DNA of 64,000 bases. It comes from Lachnospiraceae bacterium (GTDB lineage: Bacteria; Bacillota; Clostridia; Lachnospirales; Lachnospiraceae). The stretch's first letter is position 1, and each line of letters starts with the position of its first letter. The translations under genes and the position numbers were made by a program. The stretch is from contig JAKSPD010000004.1 in assembly GCA_024405115.1 (NCBI GenBank), positions 34,257-98,256 of the forward strand, read 5' to 3'. Positions 28,989 through 38,883 of the stretch are shown here, in pieces. The notes under the pieces are model-generated. The model did no database searches, was not told where the DNA came from, and saw only the letters and a list, made by a program, of their open reading frames with translations.

Positions 28989-30878
28989 ATGGATAACTGT
29001 GTATACGAAAAATATGATATAGCAATTGTGGGCGCGGGACATGCTGGCTGTGAAGCAGCCCTGGCTGCCGCACGCCTTGGTTTGAAGACGATCATGTTCA
29101 CCGTAAGCGTGGATTCCGTTGCCATGATGCCCTGCAACCCGAACATCGGAGGTAGTTCGAAGGGACACCTGGTATGCGAGCTTGACGCGCTCGGCGGTGA
29201 AATGGGTAAAAACATCGATAAGACCTACATTCAGTCAAGAATGCTGAATGAATCAAAGGGTCCGGCAGTACATTCCCTCAGGGCGCAGGCTGACAAGCAG
29301 GCGTATATCAGGGAGATGCGAAAGACCCTTGAGAATACCGAAAACCTTACGATCCGTCAGGCGGAAGTGGCTGAAATACTGGTTGAGGAAGAAAACGGCA
29401 TGCGTCATGTAACCGCCGTAAAGACAGTATCAGGTGCCACCTACGATGTAAGGCGCGCGGTGCTCTGTACCGGAGTATACTTAAAGGCCCGCTGCATTTT
29501 CGGTGAGGTAAGTGAGTATACCGGCCCTAACGGGCTTAAGGCCGCAAACCATCTTACTGCTTCACTCATTGACCTTAAGATTCCGGTTAAGCGTTTCAAG
29601 ACCGGTACTCCTGCCCGTGTTGACGGACGCAGCGTTGATTTCTCAAAGATGCAGATACAGGAGGGTGACGGTTTTGTACGACCGTTCTCATTCTCAAATG
29701 AGCCTGAGGACATAAAAATCGACCAGGTGCCCTGCTACCTTACATATACTAACGAGGAAACACATCAGATAATAAGGGAAAACATAGACCGTTCCCCTCT
29801 TTTCTCAGGTGCTATTAAGGGAACAGGTCCCAGATACTGCCCGTCCATTGAGGACAAGGTAATGCGGTTCCCGGACAAGGACCGCCATCAGATATTCGTG
29901 GAGCCGGAGGGTCTTTATACGAATGAAGTCTACTTAAGCGGCATGAGTTCTTCCATGCCGGAGGACGTACAGTACCGTATGATCCGCACGATGCCCGGAT
30001 TCGAACATGCCAGCATCGTACGAAACGCATATGCCATAGAGTACGACTGCATCGATGCCACCGCACTCAAAAGTACACTTGAGTTTAAGGACATTAAGGG
30101 CCTTTACGCCGCAGGGCAGATAAACGGATCATCAGGATATGAGGAGGCTGCGGTCCAGGGTTTCATGGCAGGTGTTAATGCCGCACTTTCATTTAAGGGT
30201 GAGGAAGAAGTCGTGCTCAGCCGTTCGGACGCTTACATCGGCGTGCTCATTGATGACCTTGTAACAAAGGAGAGTCAGGAGCCGTACCGTATGATGACCT
30301 CACGTGCGGAATACCGCCTTCTTCTCCGTCAGGACAATGCGGACCTCCGTCTCCGTGAGATAGGCCACAGGATAGGGCTTGTAAGTGATGCGGATTATGA
30401 AAAGTTTCTGCAGAAAAAGGCAGCCATTGACGAAGAGGCAGCCAGACTGGAAAGCACCATGGTGGGTGCCACTGAAAAGACGAACGAGTTTCTCATCGCA
30501 CATAACTCTGATCCTTTAAAGGAAGGTCACGGAGTGTCAATGAGCGATCTCATCAAGCGACCGGAGCTTTCATATGAAATACTTGCCCCGATTGATAAAA
30601 AGCGTCCGGAGCTTTCATGGAGGGTGCGTGAACAGGTTAACATCCGCATCAAATACGAGGGCTACATTAAGCGCCAGATGATTCAGGTGGAGCAGTTCAA
30701 AAAGCTTGAGAGCCGTCGCATACCGGAGGACATTGACTATAACGAGATTAAGGGTCTGCGCCTTGAGGCAAGACAGAAGCTTTCAAGGATAAGGCCCGCG
30801 AACATCGGTCAGGCAGGCCGTATTTCGGGAGTATCGCCGGCGGACGTAAACGTGCTTTTGGTATATCTTAAATGTTAG
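28989..30878 (+). CDS. mnmG: tRNA uridine 5-carboxymethylaminomethyl synthase subunit MnmG
   Basis: FAD-dependent partner of MnmE in making the (c)mnm5 modification at U34 of several tRNAs. The dinucleotide motif [11 protein letters not shown] appears near residue 14, followed by [17 protein letters not shown] and later [16 protein letters not shown]. The 629-residue length is typical. The ATG at 28989 is the best start because it precedes the FAD motif by the usual distance; longer frames lie in the promoter. No ribosome site precedes it, which fits a leaderless mRNA. It overlaps rsmG by 7 bases. Confidence 0.96.
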   Translation: MDNCVYEKYDIAIVGAGHAGCEAALAAARLGLKTIMFTVSVDSVAMMPCNPNIGGSSKGHLVCELDALGGEMGKNIDKTYIQSRMLNESKGPAVHSLRAQADKQAYIREMRKTLENTENLTIRQAEVAEILVEEENGMRHVTAVKTVSGATYDVRRAVLCTGVYLKARCIFGEVSEYTGPNGLKAANHLTASLIDLKIPVKRFKTGTPARVDGRSVDFSKMQIQEGDGFVRPFSFSNEPEDIKIDQVPCYLTYTNEETHQIIRENIDRSPLFSGAIKGTGPRYCPSIEDKVMRFPDKDRHQIFVEPEGLYTNEVYLSGMSSSMPEDVQYRMIRTMPGFEHASIVRNAYAIEYDCIDATALKSTLEFKDIKGLYAAGQINGSSGYEEAAVQGFMAGVNAALSFKGEEEVVLSRSDAYIGVLIDDLVTKESQEPYRMMTSRAEYRLLLRQDNADLRLREIGHRIGLVSDADYEKFLQKKAAIDEEAARLESTMVGATEKTNEFLIAHNSDPLKEGHGVSMSDLIKRPELSYEILAPIDKKRPELSWRVREQVNIRIKYEGYIKRQMIQVEQFKKLESRRIPEDIDYNEIKGLRLEARQKLSRIRPANIGQAGRISGVSPADVNVLLVYLKC

Positions 30879-31624
30879 AGGAAGCTTTAAGGGAAATTGG
30901 AATAGAGCCTTCTGAGCTGATGGTTTCACAGTTGAGGAAATACTATGAAATGATCATCGAGAAGAACAAAGTCATGAATCTCACGGCTATCACCGATGAG
31001 AAGGAGTTTGTGTACAAGCATTTCGTTGATTCGCTGAGCATGATGACGGAAACCGGCCTTTCGAAAGCCGATGAGGCAGCTAAGGCCACCGCCTTAAAGG
31101 CGTGCTCAGAAAACACGCCCTGCAGGATGATTGACGTGGGGACGGGTGCCGGTTTCCCCGGGCTTGTCCTTAAGATCGTGTATCCGCAGATTGACATGAC
31201 TCTCTTCGATTCCCTGAAAAAGCGCCTCACGTTTCTGGATGAAGTCATAGATGAGCTGGGATTAACGGGGGTACGTACCTTTCACGGACGCGCGGAGGAT
31301 ATCGGACACGATAAGCTTCACCGCGGGGTTTATGACATTGTCACCGCGAGGGCGGTGGCGAACCTGTCCACCCTTTCGGAATACTGCCTTCCGCTTGTTA
31401 AAAAAGGCGGAATGTTCGTGGCATATAAATCGGCGCAAGCCGGGGAAGAGGCTGAAAGCGCAAAAAAGGCAGTGGAGCTTCTGGGCGGAAAAGTAACTGA
31501 CATCAGGGAATTCACGCTCCCCGGAACCGATTACCAGAGGGCGCTTGTATATGTTGAAAAAGTTAAGGACACCCCCGCAAGGTATCCCAGAAAGGCCGGC
31601 ACTCCGGCAAAGGAGCCGTTATGA
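30872..31624 (+). CDS. rsmG: 16S rRNA (guanine-N7) methyltransferase RsmG
   Basis: SAM-dependent methyltransferase that modifies G527 of 16S rRNA. Features are [24 protein letters not shown] near residue 30 (key N-L-T and H-x-x-D-S), the SAM loop [10 protein letters not shown] near 91, and [18 protein letters not shown] near 152. The length of 250 is slightly above the usual 215-240 because of an Ala/Lys-rich insertion near residue 68 and a Pro/Lys-rich tail. It overlaps both neighbours (mnmG by 7 bases, mnmE by 4). Confidence 0.95.
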   Translation: MLEEALREIGIEPSELMVSQLRKYYEMIIEKNKVMNLTAITDEKEFVYKHFVDSLSMMTETGLSKADEAAKATALKACSENTPCRMIDVGTGAGFPGLVLKIVYPQIDMTLFDSLKKRLTFLDEVIDELGLTGVRTFHGRAEDIGHDKLHRGVYDIVTARAVANLSTLSEYCLPLVKKGGMFVAYKSAQAGEEAESAKKAVELLGGKVTDIREFTLPGTDYQRALVYVEKVKDTPARYPRKAGTPAKEPL

Positions 31625-33060
31625 CTGAAACAATAGCCGCAATCGCAACGGGACTCACTCCGGCCGGAATCGGCATCGTAAGGATCAGCGGGCCGGAAAG
31701 CTATACTATCATATCGAAAATATTAAGGGGATGTAGCAGGAGAAACGGCTGTGAAACAGGGAACGGCACCGTCTCCTCTCCTCTTTCCTGGAAGCCGAAC
31801 CGTATCCATTACGGATTCATAAAGGACATTGACGAGGTCCTTGTAATGAACATGCGGGCGCCGCATTCATACACCGGGGAGGACACGATTGAGATAAACT
31901 GCCACGGCGGTCCTTACATGATGCGCCGCATACTGGATGAGGTCCTCAATAACGGCGCAAGGCTTGCGGAACCGGGCGAGTTTACCAAAAGGGCGTTTTT
32001 AAACGGAAGAATCGACCTTGCACAGGCGGAGGCCGTGATAGACATTATTAATTCGACAAACGACAATGCCGCCAGGGCGTCAGTTGCACAGCTGAAGGGA
32101 AGTGTTTCCGAAGCGGTAAAAGAGATAAGGCACGACATCCTCGGTCTTACCGCATTTGTTGAAGCGGTACTTGACGACCCGGAACACTACTCGATGGATG
32201 ACATGGATGCGACCCTCGGGTCCATGGATGAGGGAAGGGAAAACATATTTAAGGGACGCAGCGCAAAGGATGCGTTAAATGTGGTCTCTGAACGCATCGA
32301 AGGGCTCATCGCTACGTATAAGTACGGGCGTGTCATAAGGGAAGGCATAAACACGTGCATCCTCGGAAAGCCGAATGCCGGAAAATCATCGCTTCTTAAC
32401 GCGCTTTTAGGTGAGGAAAGGGCCATTGTGACTGACATTCCCGGAACGACAAGGGACGTGATAACCGAATCCCTTGTGATTGACGGGCTGACACTTAACA
32501 TAATGGACACCGCCGGCATCCGTGAGACTGACGACGCGGTGGAAAAGATAGGTGTGAGGAAGGCGTATGAATATGCGGCTAAGGCCGATCTCGTGATATA
32601 TGTCATTGACAGCACGGTGCCCATGGATGAGGATGACGTGAGCATCATGAAGTTCATCAATGAGCACGGCATAAAGGCCGTATATGTAGTGAACAAGATA
32701 GACAGCACTAAAAGCGGCAGCCTTCCCTTTGTAGGGGCTGAGCAGCTCTGCTGTCCGGTCAGCGCACTTACCGGCGAAGGCATCAGCGCACTTCTTTCAA
32801 CCATCAGAAAGATGTTTGAATCGGGAGACATTTCATACAACAGCGAAGCGGTCATCACCAACGAGCGTCATGTGGAACTGCTTAAGGAGGCCCTCCGTTC
32901 GGTAAAGGCTGTCATCGACAGCATAAATGCCGGAATGCCGGAAGATTTTTACACGATAGATTTAATGGATGCATACAAGTCTCTGGGACTAATAATCGGT
33001 GAAGAGACTGAAGACGATCTGGCGGACCGCATTTTTGCGGACTTCTGTATGGGGAAATAA
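31621..33060 (+). CDS. mnmE: tRNA modification GTPase MnmE
   Basis: GTPase partner of MnmG. The N-terminal formyl-THF-binding domain begins IAAIATGLTPAGIGIVRISG. The G domain has GKPNAGKSSL (G1, about residue 245), DIPGTTRD (G2/G3 region), DTAG and NKID. The protein ends CMGK, where the family normally ends C(I/L)GK with the essential Cys. The length of 479 is typical. Start overlaps rsmG in ATGA; parA follows after 3 bp, consistent with one rightward operon. Confidence 0.96.
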   Translation: MTETIAAIATGLTPAGIGIVRISGPESYTIISKILRGCSRRNGCETGNGTVSSPLSWKPNRIHYGFIKDIDEVLVMNMRAPHSYTGEDTIEINCHGGPYMMRRILDEVLNNGARLAEPGEFTKRAFLNGRIDLAQAEAVIDIINSTNDNAARASVAQLKGSVSEAVKEIRHDILGLTAFVEAVLDDPEHYSMDDMDATLGSMDEGRENIFKGRSAKDALNVVSERIEGLIATYKYGRVIREGINTCILGKPNAGKSSLLNALLGEERAIVTDIPGTTRDVITESLVIDGLTLNIMDTAGIRETDDAVEKIGVRKAYEYAAKADLVIYVIDSTVPMDEDDVSIMKFINEHGIKAVYVVNKIDSTKSGSLPFVGAEQLCCPVSALTGEGISALLSTIRKMFESGDISYNSEAVITNERHVELLKEALRSVKAVIDSINAGMPEDFYTIDLMDAYKSLGLIIGEETEDDLADRIFADFCMGK

Positions 33061-33063
33061 ATT

Positions 33064-33834
33064 ATGGGAAAAATCATTGCAATTGCAAATCAGAAAGGCG
33101 GAGTGGGCAAGACCACTACCGCAGTCAACCTGGCGGCGTGCCTCGCTGAAGCGGGCCAGAGGGTCCTTTTGGTGGATTTTGACCCTCAGGGGAATGCCTC
33201 CAGCGGTCTCGGAATAGGAAGCGACGTCGGGGAAGAGTTGGAAAAGACCGTCTATGATCTCATCTGCGGGAACGCACGTCCCGAGGAATGCATAGTAAGC
33301 GAAGTGCTTCCCTGTCTTGATGTAATGGTTTCCGACATGAACCTTGCCGGAGCCGAGGCTGAATTCCAGGGGCTTACTGACCGTAACAAAAAGCTGAAGG
33401 ACGGGCTTTCAACGATAAAGAGACAGTATGACTTCATTCTTATTGACTGCCCGCCGTCACTGGGTCTCATCACGTTGAACGCGCTTACGGCGGCGGACTC
33501 CGTCCTGCTTCCCGTTCAGTGCGAATACTATGCAATGGAAGGATTAAGCCAGATCCTTTCGACCATGAACATCGTAAAGCAGCGTACCAACCCGAGGTTA
33601 AAATGCGAGGGAATCGTGTTTACGATGTATGACCAGCGTACCAACCTGTCACAGCAGGTTGTGGATTCCGTCAAGGAAGGACTCCCCGGAAACATCAGGT
33701 TTTTCGAGACGGTCATCCCGAGGAACGTCAAGCTTGCCGAGGCGCCGTCCTTCGGTAAGCCCATAATAACTTACGACCATTCGTCAAGAGGCGCGGAAAG
33801 CTACAGGCTTCTGGCGGCCGAGCTGCTTGAATGA
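33064..33834 (+). CDS. parA: Chromosome-partitioning ATPase ParA/Soj
   Basis: Deviant Walker A ATPase of 256 residues (KGGVGKTTTAVNLA at about 10-23), with DFDPQGNASSGLG and LIDCPPSLGL. With no N-terminal DNA-binding extension it is the small chromosomal Soj type. It lies between mnmE and parB as in most Firmicutes, and would act on origin segregation and on DnaA activity. Confidence 0.96.
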   Translation: MGKIIAIANQKGGVGKTTTAVNLAACLAEAGQRVLLVDFDPQGNASSGLGIGSDVGEELEKTVYDLICGNARPEECIVSEVLPCLDVMVSDMNLAGAEAEFQGLTDRNKKLKDGLSTIKRQYDFILIDCPPSLGLITLNALTAADSVLLPVQCEYYAMEGLSQILSTMNIVKQRTNPRLKCEGIVFTMYDQRTNLSQQVVDSVKEGLPGNIRFFETVIPRNVKLAEAPSFGKPIITYDHSSRGAESYRLLAAELLE

Positions 33835-33892
33835 TAATTCCTGCGGCTGAAATTTGACCATAGATACATTTACTGCGACAGAGGAGGAAAAA

Positions 33893-34732
33893 ATGGCACT
33901 CGGAAAAGGTATGGGCGCGTTTTTCAGCGCAAATGAAATTGCTTCACGTGAAACGGCTGACATCAAGATCTCAATTATAGAACCTAACACAAATCAGCCC
34001 CGTAAGGATTTTGAGGAGGCCTCGCTTAAGGAGCTTGCGGATTCCATCAAAAAGTACGGCGTCCTTCAGCCGCTCATCCTGAAGAGAAACGGAAACCGTT
34101 ACATGATCATAGCCGGCGAAAGACGTTTCAGGGCGGCAAAAATGGCAGGACTCAGGGAAGTGCCGGCAATCGTTCGTGACTCCAAGGACATCGAGGCGGC
34201 GGAAATCGCCCTCATTGAAAACCTTCAGAGGGAGGACCTCAATCCTGTTGAGGAGGCTTACGCCTATCAGGCCCTTATATCAGAATACGGGCTCAAGCAG
34301 GAAGAGGTGGCCGAAAAGGTTTCAAAGAACAGAAGTACCATTACAAACAGCCTCCGTCTGTTAAAGGCAGGGAATAGAATACTTAAGCTCCTTTCGGAGG
34401 GAAAGCTTACCGCAGGTCATGTCAGGGCGCTGCTTTCCTTTAATTCGGAAGAAGCCCGCGAAAAGATGGCTGACCGCATAATCGAGGAAGGGTTAAGTGT
34501 CCGCGAGGTCGAGGCACTGGCCCAGAAGGAAGCCGAAAAGAAGGCGGATGACAAAAAGAACAGAGACGGCAGGGACAAGGGGGAGGACATCTACTTCACC
34601 ACCTGCGCTGAAAAACTCACGAAAACCCTTGGAACCAGGGTAAATATAAAGAACGGAAAGAACGGAAAAGGAAAAATCATAATCGAGTATTACTCTCTCG
34701 ATGGTCTTAACGAATTACTGGAGAAATTATGA
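33893..34732 (+). CDS. parB: Chromosome-partitioning CTPase ParB/Spo0J
   Basis: ParB-family clamp that loads at parS. The N-terminus MALGKGMGAFF is typical; the CTP-binding motif GERRFRA (about residue 77), ENLQREDLNPVEEA and the helix-turn-helix region (KNRSTITNSLRLLK) follow. The ATG at 33893 has GAGGAGG eight bases upstream; a longer frame lacks a ribosome site. The 279-residue length is normal. A two-mismatch parS lies within codons 16-21. Four parS-like sites in the window fit loading by this protein. It overlaps the next gene by ATGA. Confidence 0.96.
   Translation: MALGKGMGAFFSANEIASRETADIKISIIEPNTNQPRKDFEEASLKELADSIKKYGVLQPLILKRNGNRYMIIAGERRFRAAKMAGLREVPAIVRDSKDIEAAEIALIENLQREDLNPVEEAYAYQALISEYGLKQEEVAEKVSKNRSTITNSLRLLKAGNRILKLLSEGKLTAGHVRALLSFNSEEAREKMADRIIEEGLSVREVEALAQKEAEKKADDKKNRDGRDKGEDIYFTTCAEKLTKTLGTRVNIKNGKNGKGKIIIEYYSLDGLNELLEKL
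33940..33955. promoter_or_regulatory. Degenerate parS inside parB
   Basis: TGCTTCACGTGAAACG differs from the consensus at positions 3 and 16. Bacillus subtilis also carries a parS inside its spo0J gene, which supports a real site, although affinity may be reduced. Confidence 0.6.
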
Positions 34733-35199
34733 TCTTGACAGAAATTGCACTTGCAGTTGCAGCGGTAAGCCTTGTAACGGCCATCGTTGCAATCGCGAAC
34801 TACAACAAGTTATACCGTGAGTTTGACGCCTTCATGCGCGGCCGTGATGCGGAAAGTCTCGAGGACCTGATCCTTGAGGAGAAGGATGCCATAATCCAGC
34901 TTCAGGATGATGTGGCGGCTAACAGGGAAAACATGCGCGTGATGAACCGCAACATCCGTGCGTCATTCCAGAAGATGGGCATCGTAAGGTATGATGCCTT
35001 CGAGGGCATGGGAGGAAAGATGTCATTTGCCCTGGCACTTCTGGATTATACGAACTCAGGCCTTGTCTTAAACTGCATGCATGCAAGGGAAGGCTGTTTC
35101 GTGTATATAAAGGAAGTTGATGCGGGTACCACCGACACCGCCCTTGGCGCAGAGGAACGTGTGGCACTCGAAAAGGCCCTTGGATATCTGAATGGCTAA
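34729..35199 (+). CDS. DUF4446 family membrane protein
   Basis: 156 residues with one N-terminal membrane helix (about 4-23), a coiled-coil-prone acidic region (about 45-75), then a compact domain with the conserved KMGIVRYDAFEGMGGKMSFALALLD block (near residues 83-107) that identifies DUF4446. Members commonly sit beside parB in Clostridia. The function is unknown. It overlaps parB and the following gene, so it belongs to the same operon. Confidence 0.85.
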   Translation: MILTEIALAVAAVSLVTAIVAIANYNKLYREFDAFMRGRDAESLEDLILEEKDAIIQLQDDVAANRENMRVMNRNIRASFQKMGIVRYDAFEGMGGKMSFALALLDYTNSGLVLNCMHAREGCFVYIKEVDAGTTDTALGAEERVALEKALGYLNG

Positions 35200-37594
35200 A
35201 AGCAGAAAGAAGAAATTCAATTTTACCGCGCTGCTGGTACTTTTTCTGGCAGCCTGCTTCGTGGCGGCCGTGGTCGTCTATTTCGTGCGCTCGTATAACA
35301 GCACTGAACATGAGAACGCCGTCTACTCGACAATGGAGGAGTCCCGCCTTCCCGTGGTATTCGCAATGTGCGGGGATATGGCGGTAAATCCCATGCGTGG
35401 TCATTTTGACACGGCTCCCGCCGAAACCATAACCGTACTCCCGGAGAACAGGAAGCTTGAAATAAAGATAGACACTTACGGAAGCACCATTGCCGGGATA
35501 AGCTATGAGATATGGAACCTGTCAAAGGACCATTTCATTGAGAAGACGACGCTTGATGATACTTTTAAGGGAGGTTCCGGTGACAAAAAAGGCCAGAAGG
35601 GGAATGTGCCGTCTACCGTGAACGCCGTCCTTCCAATCCAGAACCTTATCGAAAAGGAAGAAGTTTACCGTCTGATAATAACCCTTGATACAGGCGAGCA
35701 GCGCATTAACTACAGCACGAAGATACTGTGGACTGAAAAGGACTATGCTGAGCGCATGCTTACGCTAGCCAGGGAATTCAATGAAAAGACATTCAATTAC
35801 GAGGAGGCAAGGGATCTCACACAGTTCATGGAGGCAGGCAACCAGGAGCCAACGGATGACTTAAGCCACGTGACCCTGAAATCCACATTTTCGCAGCTGA
35901 CCTGGAATGATACCGGAATGAAGCCCTCTTCGGAACCTGAGATATACTTAAGGGAACTTTCCGGAATAATGGGTGCCGTTGAGATAATATACGGCACGGA
36001 GACCGAAAGCGAAAAATATAATAACACGGATGAGTTCACGATGAGGATCGGTGCAGACCGTATATACATCATGAATTACCAGCGCTCAACCTATGAGGTT
36101 TTTGACGGACTCAAGCACCGTTTTTCAGGAAAGCAGATCATGCTGGGCATAACGGACAGCTCGGAACTTCAGACGTTAAAGAGCGAGAACGGACAGTTCA
36201 TAGCCTTTAAAACTGACAGGGAGCTGTGGAGCTTTGACCAGGAAAATGAAGAGGCAGTCAACATCTTCTCTTTCAGGAGTGAGAAACATTCCGCAACAAG
36301 GGACCATAACATAAAGATCCTTTCCGTGGATAATGACGGAACCGTCGACTTTGCGGTATACGGATACATGAACCGTGGCAGGCACGAGGGCTATAACGGA
36401 CTGGTATGCTACAGCTTTTCGCCGAAGACCGACGTCACCACTGAAATTTTCTTCGCACCGTTTGAGAATTCATATGAATTCATAAAGGAAGAGCTTGACG
36501 AACTGTGCGCAAAGGGCGGAAACGGAATGTTCTATTTTAAGCAGAACAACACCGTGTATGGCGTGGATCTCAAATCACTTGAGATGATGGAGGTCATGAC
36601 AGGGCCGCTCTATTCAAACGGAAATCAGACAAGATTTGCATGGCTTGATGATGGTGTGGGAATCACGGTCATGGACCTGACCACCGGCTCCACCCGTGCA
36701 ATAAGCGATGCGAACGGTGACACGCTGAAGATCCTGACGTTTTATGGTGATGATCTTGTCATCGGCCGTGGCCGTGAAGCTGAAACCTGGTATCTCGGGA
36801 AAAGGGTACGCAGTATTCCTTCATATAAACTGGAAATCTATGATGACAGCCTTCAGATGATCATGGAATATGGCAAGATGAACCTTTACGTAGACGATTT
36901 CAGAAAGACCGGAAACCGCTTCCTTTTCAATCTTTACAGAAAGGTCAGCAGGAACAGCTATGCAAAGCAGTCGGCCGACACGATAGTCTGCTCTGTTTAT
37001 GAGGATGCACCGGCAGTCTCCGTTGATCTTGACAAGGAGATCAGGAACACAAAGAAACTGAGGATAAGCGTTCCGGAAAGCATTTCATATGAAAGCACGG
37101 GAACCATTTCCGTGAGGGAATCCGCAGAAAAGGGGCTGCGGTTCCTCGCTTATGCCAACGGACATTACCGGGGCAGCAGCGAAAAACTTTCCGAGGCCAT
37201 GGAGTACATGTATGACGACATGGGGTGGATAACTGACGAGACCGGAAAGTGCATATACTCAAGGGTGGACCGCGGTGCGTACCATACGATTCAGAACCCC
37301 ATGCAGAAGGCAAAGCCCATACTTGACATGCTTACGGATTTTACGGTAAACACTGTCAATGAAGACGGATATCTTCTGATTGACGGATACGGGTTGACGC
37401 CGCATCAGGCTCTCGGCTTTGTATATAAGAATTACCCGGTAGTGGTGATTGACAAAAACGGTAACTATTCGCTGATCTACGGATTTGATGCGAAGAAAAT
37501 TAAGGTAATGGAAGAAAGCGGAAACACGTATACCATCGACCGTGACAATACGGATGCGCTGGGGGAAAACTTCCTTTGCTTTACAGAAAAGTAA
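35192..37594 (+). CDS. Large membrane-anchored extracytoplasmic protein of unknown function
   Basis: An 800-residue protein with a basic N-terminus (MAKSRKKKF) and one membrane helix at about residues 10-33; the remainder should lie outside the cell. There is a beta-rich region (about 60-165), and a long middle part with recurrent strands such as LWSFDQENEEAVNIFSF and LVCYSFSPKTDVTTEIFF that resemble degenerate propeller blades. The C-terminal section has NGHYRGSSEKLSEAMEY and GYLLIDGYGLTP. I do not recognise a family. It overlaps DUF4446 by 8 bases and ends 23 bases before murA, so a role in the cell envelope is plausible by context only. Confidence 0.7.
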   Translation: MAKSRKKKFNFTALLVLFLAACFVAAVVVYFVRSYNSTEHENAVYSTMEESRLPVVFAMCGDMAVNPMRGHFDTAPAETITVLPENRKLEIKIDTYGSTIAGISYEIWNLSKDHFIEKTTLDDTFKGGSGDKKGQKGNVPSTVNAVLPIQNLIEKEEVYRLIITLDTGEQRINYSTKILWTEKDYAERMLTLAREFNEKTFNYEEARDLTQFMEAGNQEPTDDLSHVTLKSTFSQLTWNDTGMKPSSEPEIYLRELSGIMGAVEIIYGTETESEKYNNTDEFTMRIGADRIYIMNYQRSTYEVFDGLKHRFSGKQIMLGITDSSELQTLKSENGQFIAFKTDRELWSFDQENEEAVNIFSFRSEKHSATRDHNIKILSVDNDGTVDFAVYGYMNRGRHEGYNGLVCYSFSPKTDVTTEIFFAPFENSYEFIKEELDELCAKGGNGMFYFKQNNTVYGVDLKSLEMMEVMTGPLYSNGNQTRFAWLDDGVGITVMDLTTGSTRAISDANGDTLKILTFYGDDLVIGRGREAETWYLGKRVRSIPSYKLEIYDDSLQMIMEYGKMNLYVDDFRKTGNRFLFNLYRKVSRNSYAKQSADTIVCSVYEDAPAVSVDLDKEIRNTKKLRISVPESISYESTGTISVRESAEKGLRFLAYANGHYRGSSEKLSEAMEYMYDDMGWITDETGKCIYSRVDRGAYHTIQNPMQKAKPILDMLTDFTVNTVNEDGYLLIDGYGLTPHQALGFVYKNYPVVVIDKNGNYSLIYGFDAKKIKVMEESGNTYTIDRDNTDALGENFLCFTEK

Positions 37595-37608
37595 ATTGAT
37601 TGTATAAT
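37580..37608 (+). promoter_or_regulatory. murA promoter, predicting a leaderless start
   Basis: TTTACA (37580-37585), 17-bp spacer, TATAAT (37603-37608); the murA ATG follows 10 bases after the -10 box begins to end, exactly as at mnmG. The -35 box lies in the end of the upstream coding region. No Shine-Dalgarno sequence separates the -10 box and the ATG. Confidence 0.75.
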
Positions 37609-37617
37609 ACGGTAACT

Positions 37618-38883
37618 ATGGAAAAGTATGTCATCAGGGGCGGACGCCCGTTAAAAGGAACTGTTCAGGTGAGCGGCGCAAAAAATGCGGCGCTTGGTAT
37701 TATTGCAGCTTCAATAATGACGGATGATCCGGTCCTTATTGAAAATATGCCCAATGTAAACGACATCGGCGTTATGCTGGATGCCATCGTGAGCATGGGC
37801 GGAAGCGTTGAAAAGAAAGATGCTCACACATATCTCATCTGCGGAAACGGAGTGAGCACTGAGGATGCTGAAGGAACTGACATTTTAAGGCGTATAAGGG
37901 CCGGTTATTATTTTATCGGCGCAATGCTGGGAAAGAACGGCTACGCATGCGTACCGCTTCCGGGCGGATGCAATATCGGTTCGCGTCCCATTGACCAGCA
38001 CATAAAGGGTTTTACCGCACTTGGCGCTGATGTCAGGGTTGAAAACGGTGTGGTTACCGCTAAAGTGGGCGACACGCCTCTTCACGGTGCACATATTTAC
38101 TTTGACGTCGTGAGCGTGGGTGCGACCATAAATGTAATGATGGCCGCCTCAATGGCAGATGGCCAGACCATCCTTGAAAACGTTGCCAAAGAGCCGCATA
38201 TCGTTGATGCAGCCAACTTCCTTAACTCCATGGGGGCAAACATCCGTGGTGCCGGGACCGACACCATCAGGATCCGCGGAGTAAAGAAGTTCCACAAGAG
38301 CTCATATGCCATTATTCCTGACCAGATTGAGGCAGGCACCTTCATGTGCATGGCGGCCATGACAAGAGGAGACGTCATCGTAAACAACGTCATTCCCAAA
38401 CATCTGGAATCAATAACCGCAAAGCTCCGTGAAATGGGCAATGTGGTATTTGAGTATGATGAGGCGGTGGAGGTCATCGGCGAAGCCGTACAGAGACGTA
38501 CGGATGTCAAGACACTCCCCTATCCCGGATTCCCGACTGACATGCAGCCTCAGATAACGACCGCGCTGTGTCTTGCCAAGGGAACAAGCATAGTGACTGA
38601 AAGCATTTTTGAGAGCAGGTTCAAGTATGTTGACGAACTCAGGCTCATGGGCGCGAACATCACCATAAACGGAAATGTTGCCATAATCAGCGGCATAGAC
38701 AGACTAAGCGGTGCGTATATGACTGCTCCCGATCTCCGTGCCGGAGCCGCCCTTGTAATGGCGGCACTTGCGGCTAACGGTCAGTCCACAGTTGAGAACA
38801 TAAGTTACATTCTTCGCGGCTACGAGAATTTCGACGAGAAGCTGCGTGGAATTGGCGGAGACATTGTATGCATAGATTCTTAA
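37618..38883 (+). CDS. murA: UDP-N-acetylglucosamine 1-carboxyvinyltransferase
   Basis: First committed enzyme of peptidoglycan synthesis, adding enolpyruvate to UDP-GlcNAc. The N-terminal GAKNAALG, the active-site loop PLPGGCNIGSRPID carrying the catalytic Cys, and late RAGAALVMAAL are all intact; the Cys predicts fosfomycin sensitivity at the target level. The length is 421 residues from the ATG at 37618. Longer in-frame starts fall in the promoter. It overlaps the DUF3881 gene by 16 bases. Confidence 0.96.
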   Translation: MEKYVIRGGRPLKGTVQVSGAKNAALGIIAASIMTDDPVLIENMPNVNDIGVMLDAIVSMGGSVEKKDAHTYLICGNGVSTEDAEGTDILRRIRAGYYFIGAMLGKNGYACVPLPGGCNIGSRPIDQHIKGFTALGADVRVENGVVTAKVGDTPLHGAHIYFDVVSVGATINVMMAASMADGQTILENVAKEPHIVDAANFLNSMGANIRGAGTDTIRIRGVKKFHKSSYAIIPDQIEAGTFMCMAAMTRGDVIVNNVIPKHLESITAKLREMGNVVFEYDEAVEVIGEAVQRRTDVKTLPYPGFPTDMQPQITTALCLAKGTSIVTESIFESRFKYVDELRLMGANITINGNVAIISGIDRLSGAYMTAPDLRAGAALVMAALAANGQSTVENISYILRGYENFDEKLRGIGGDIVCIDS

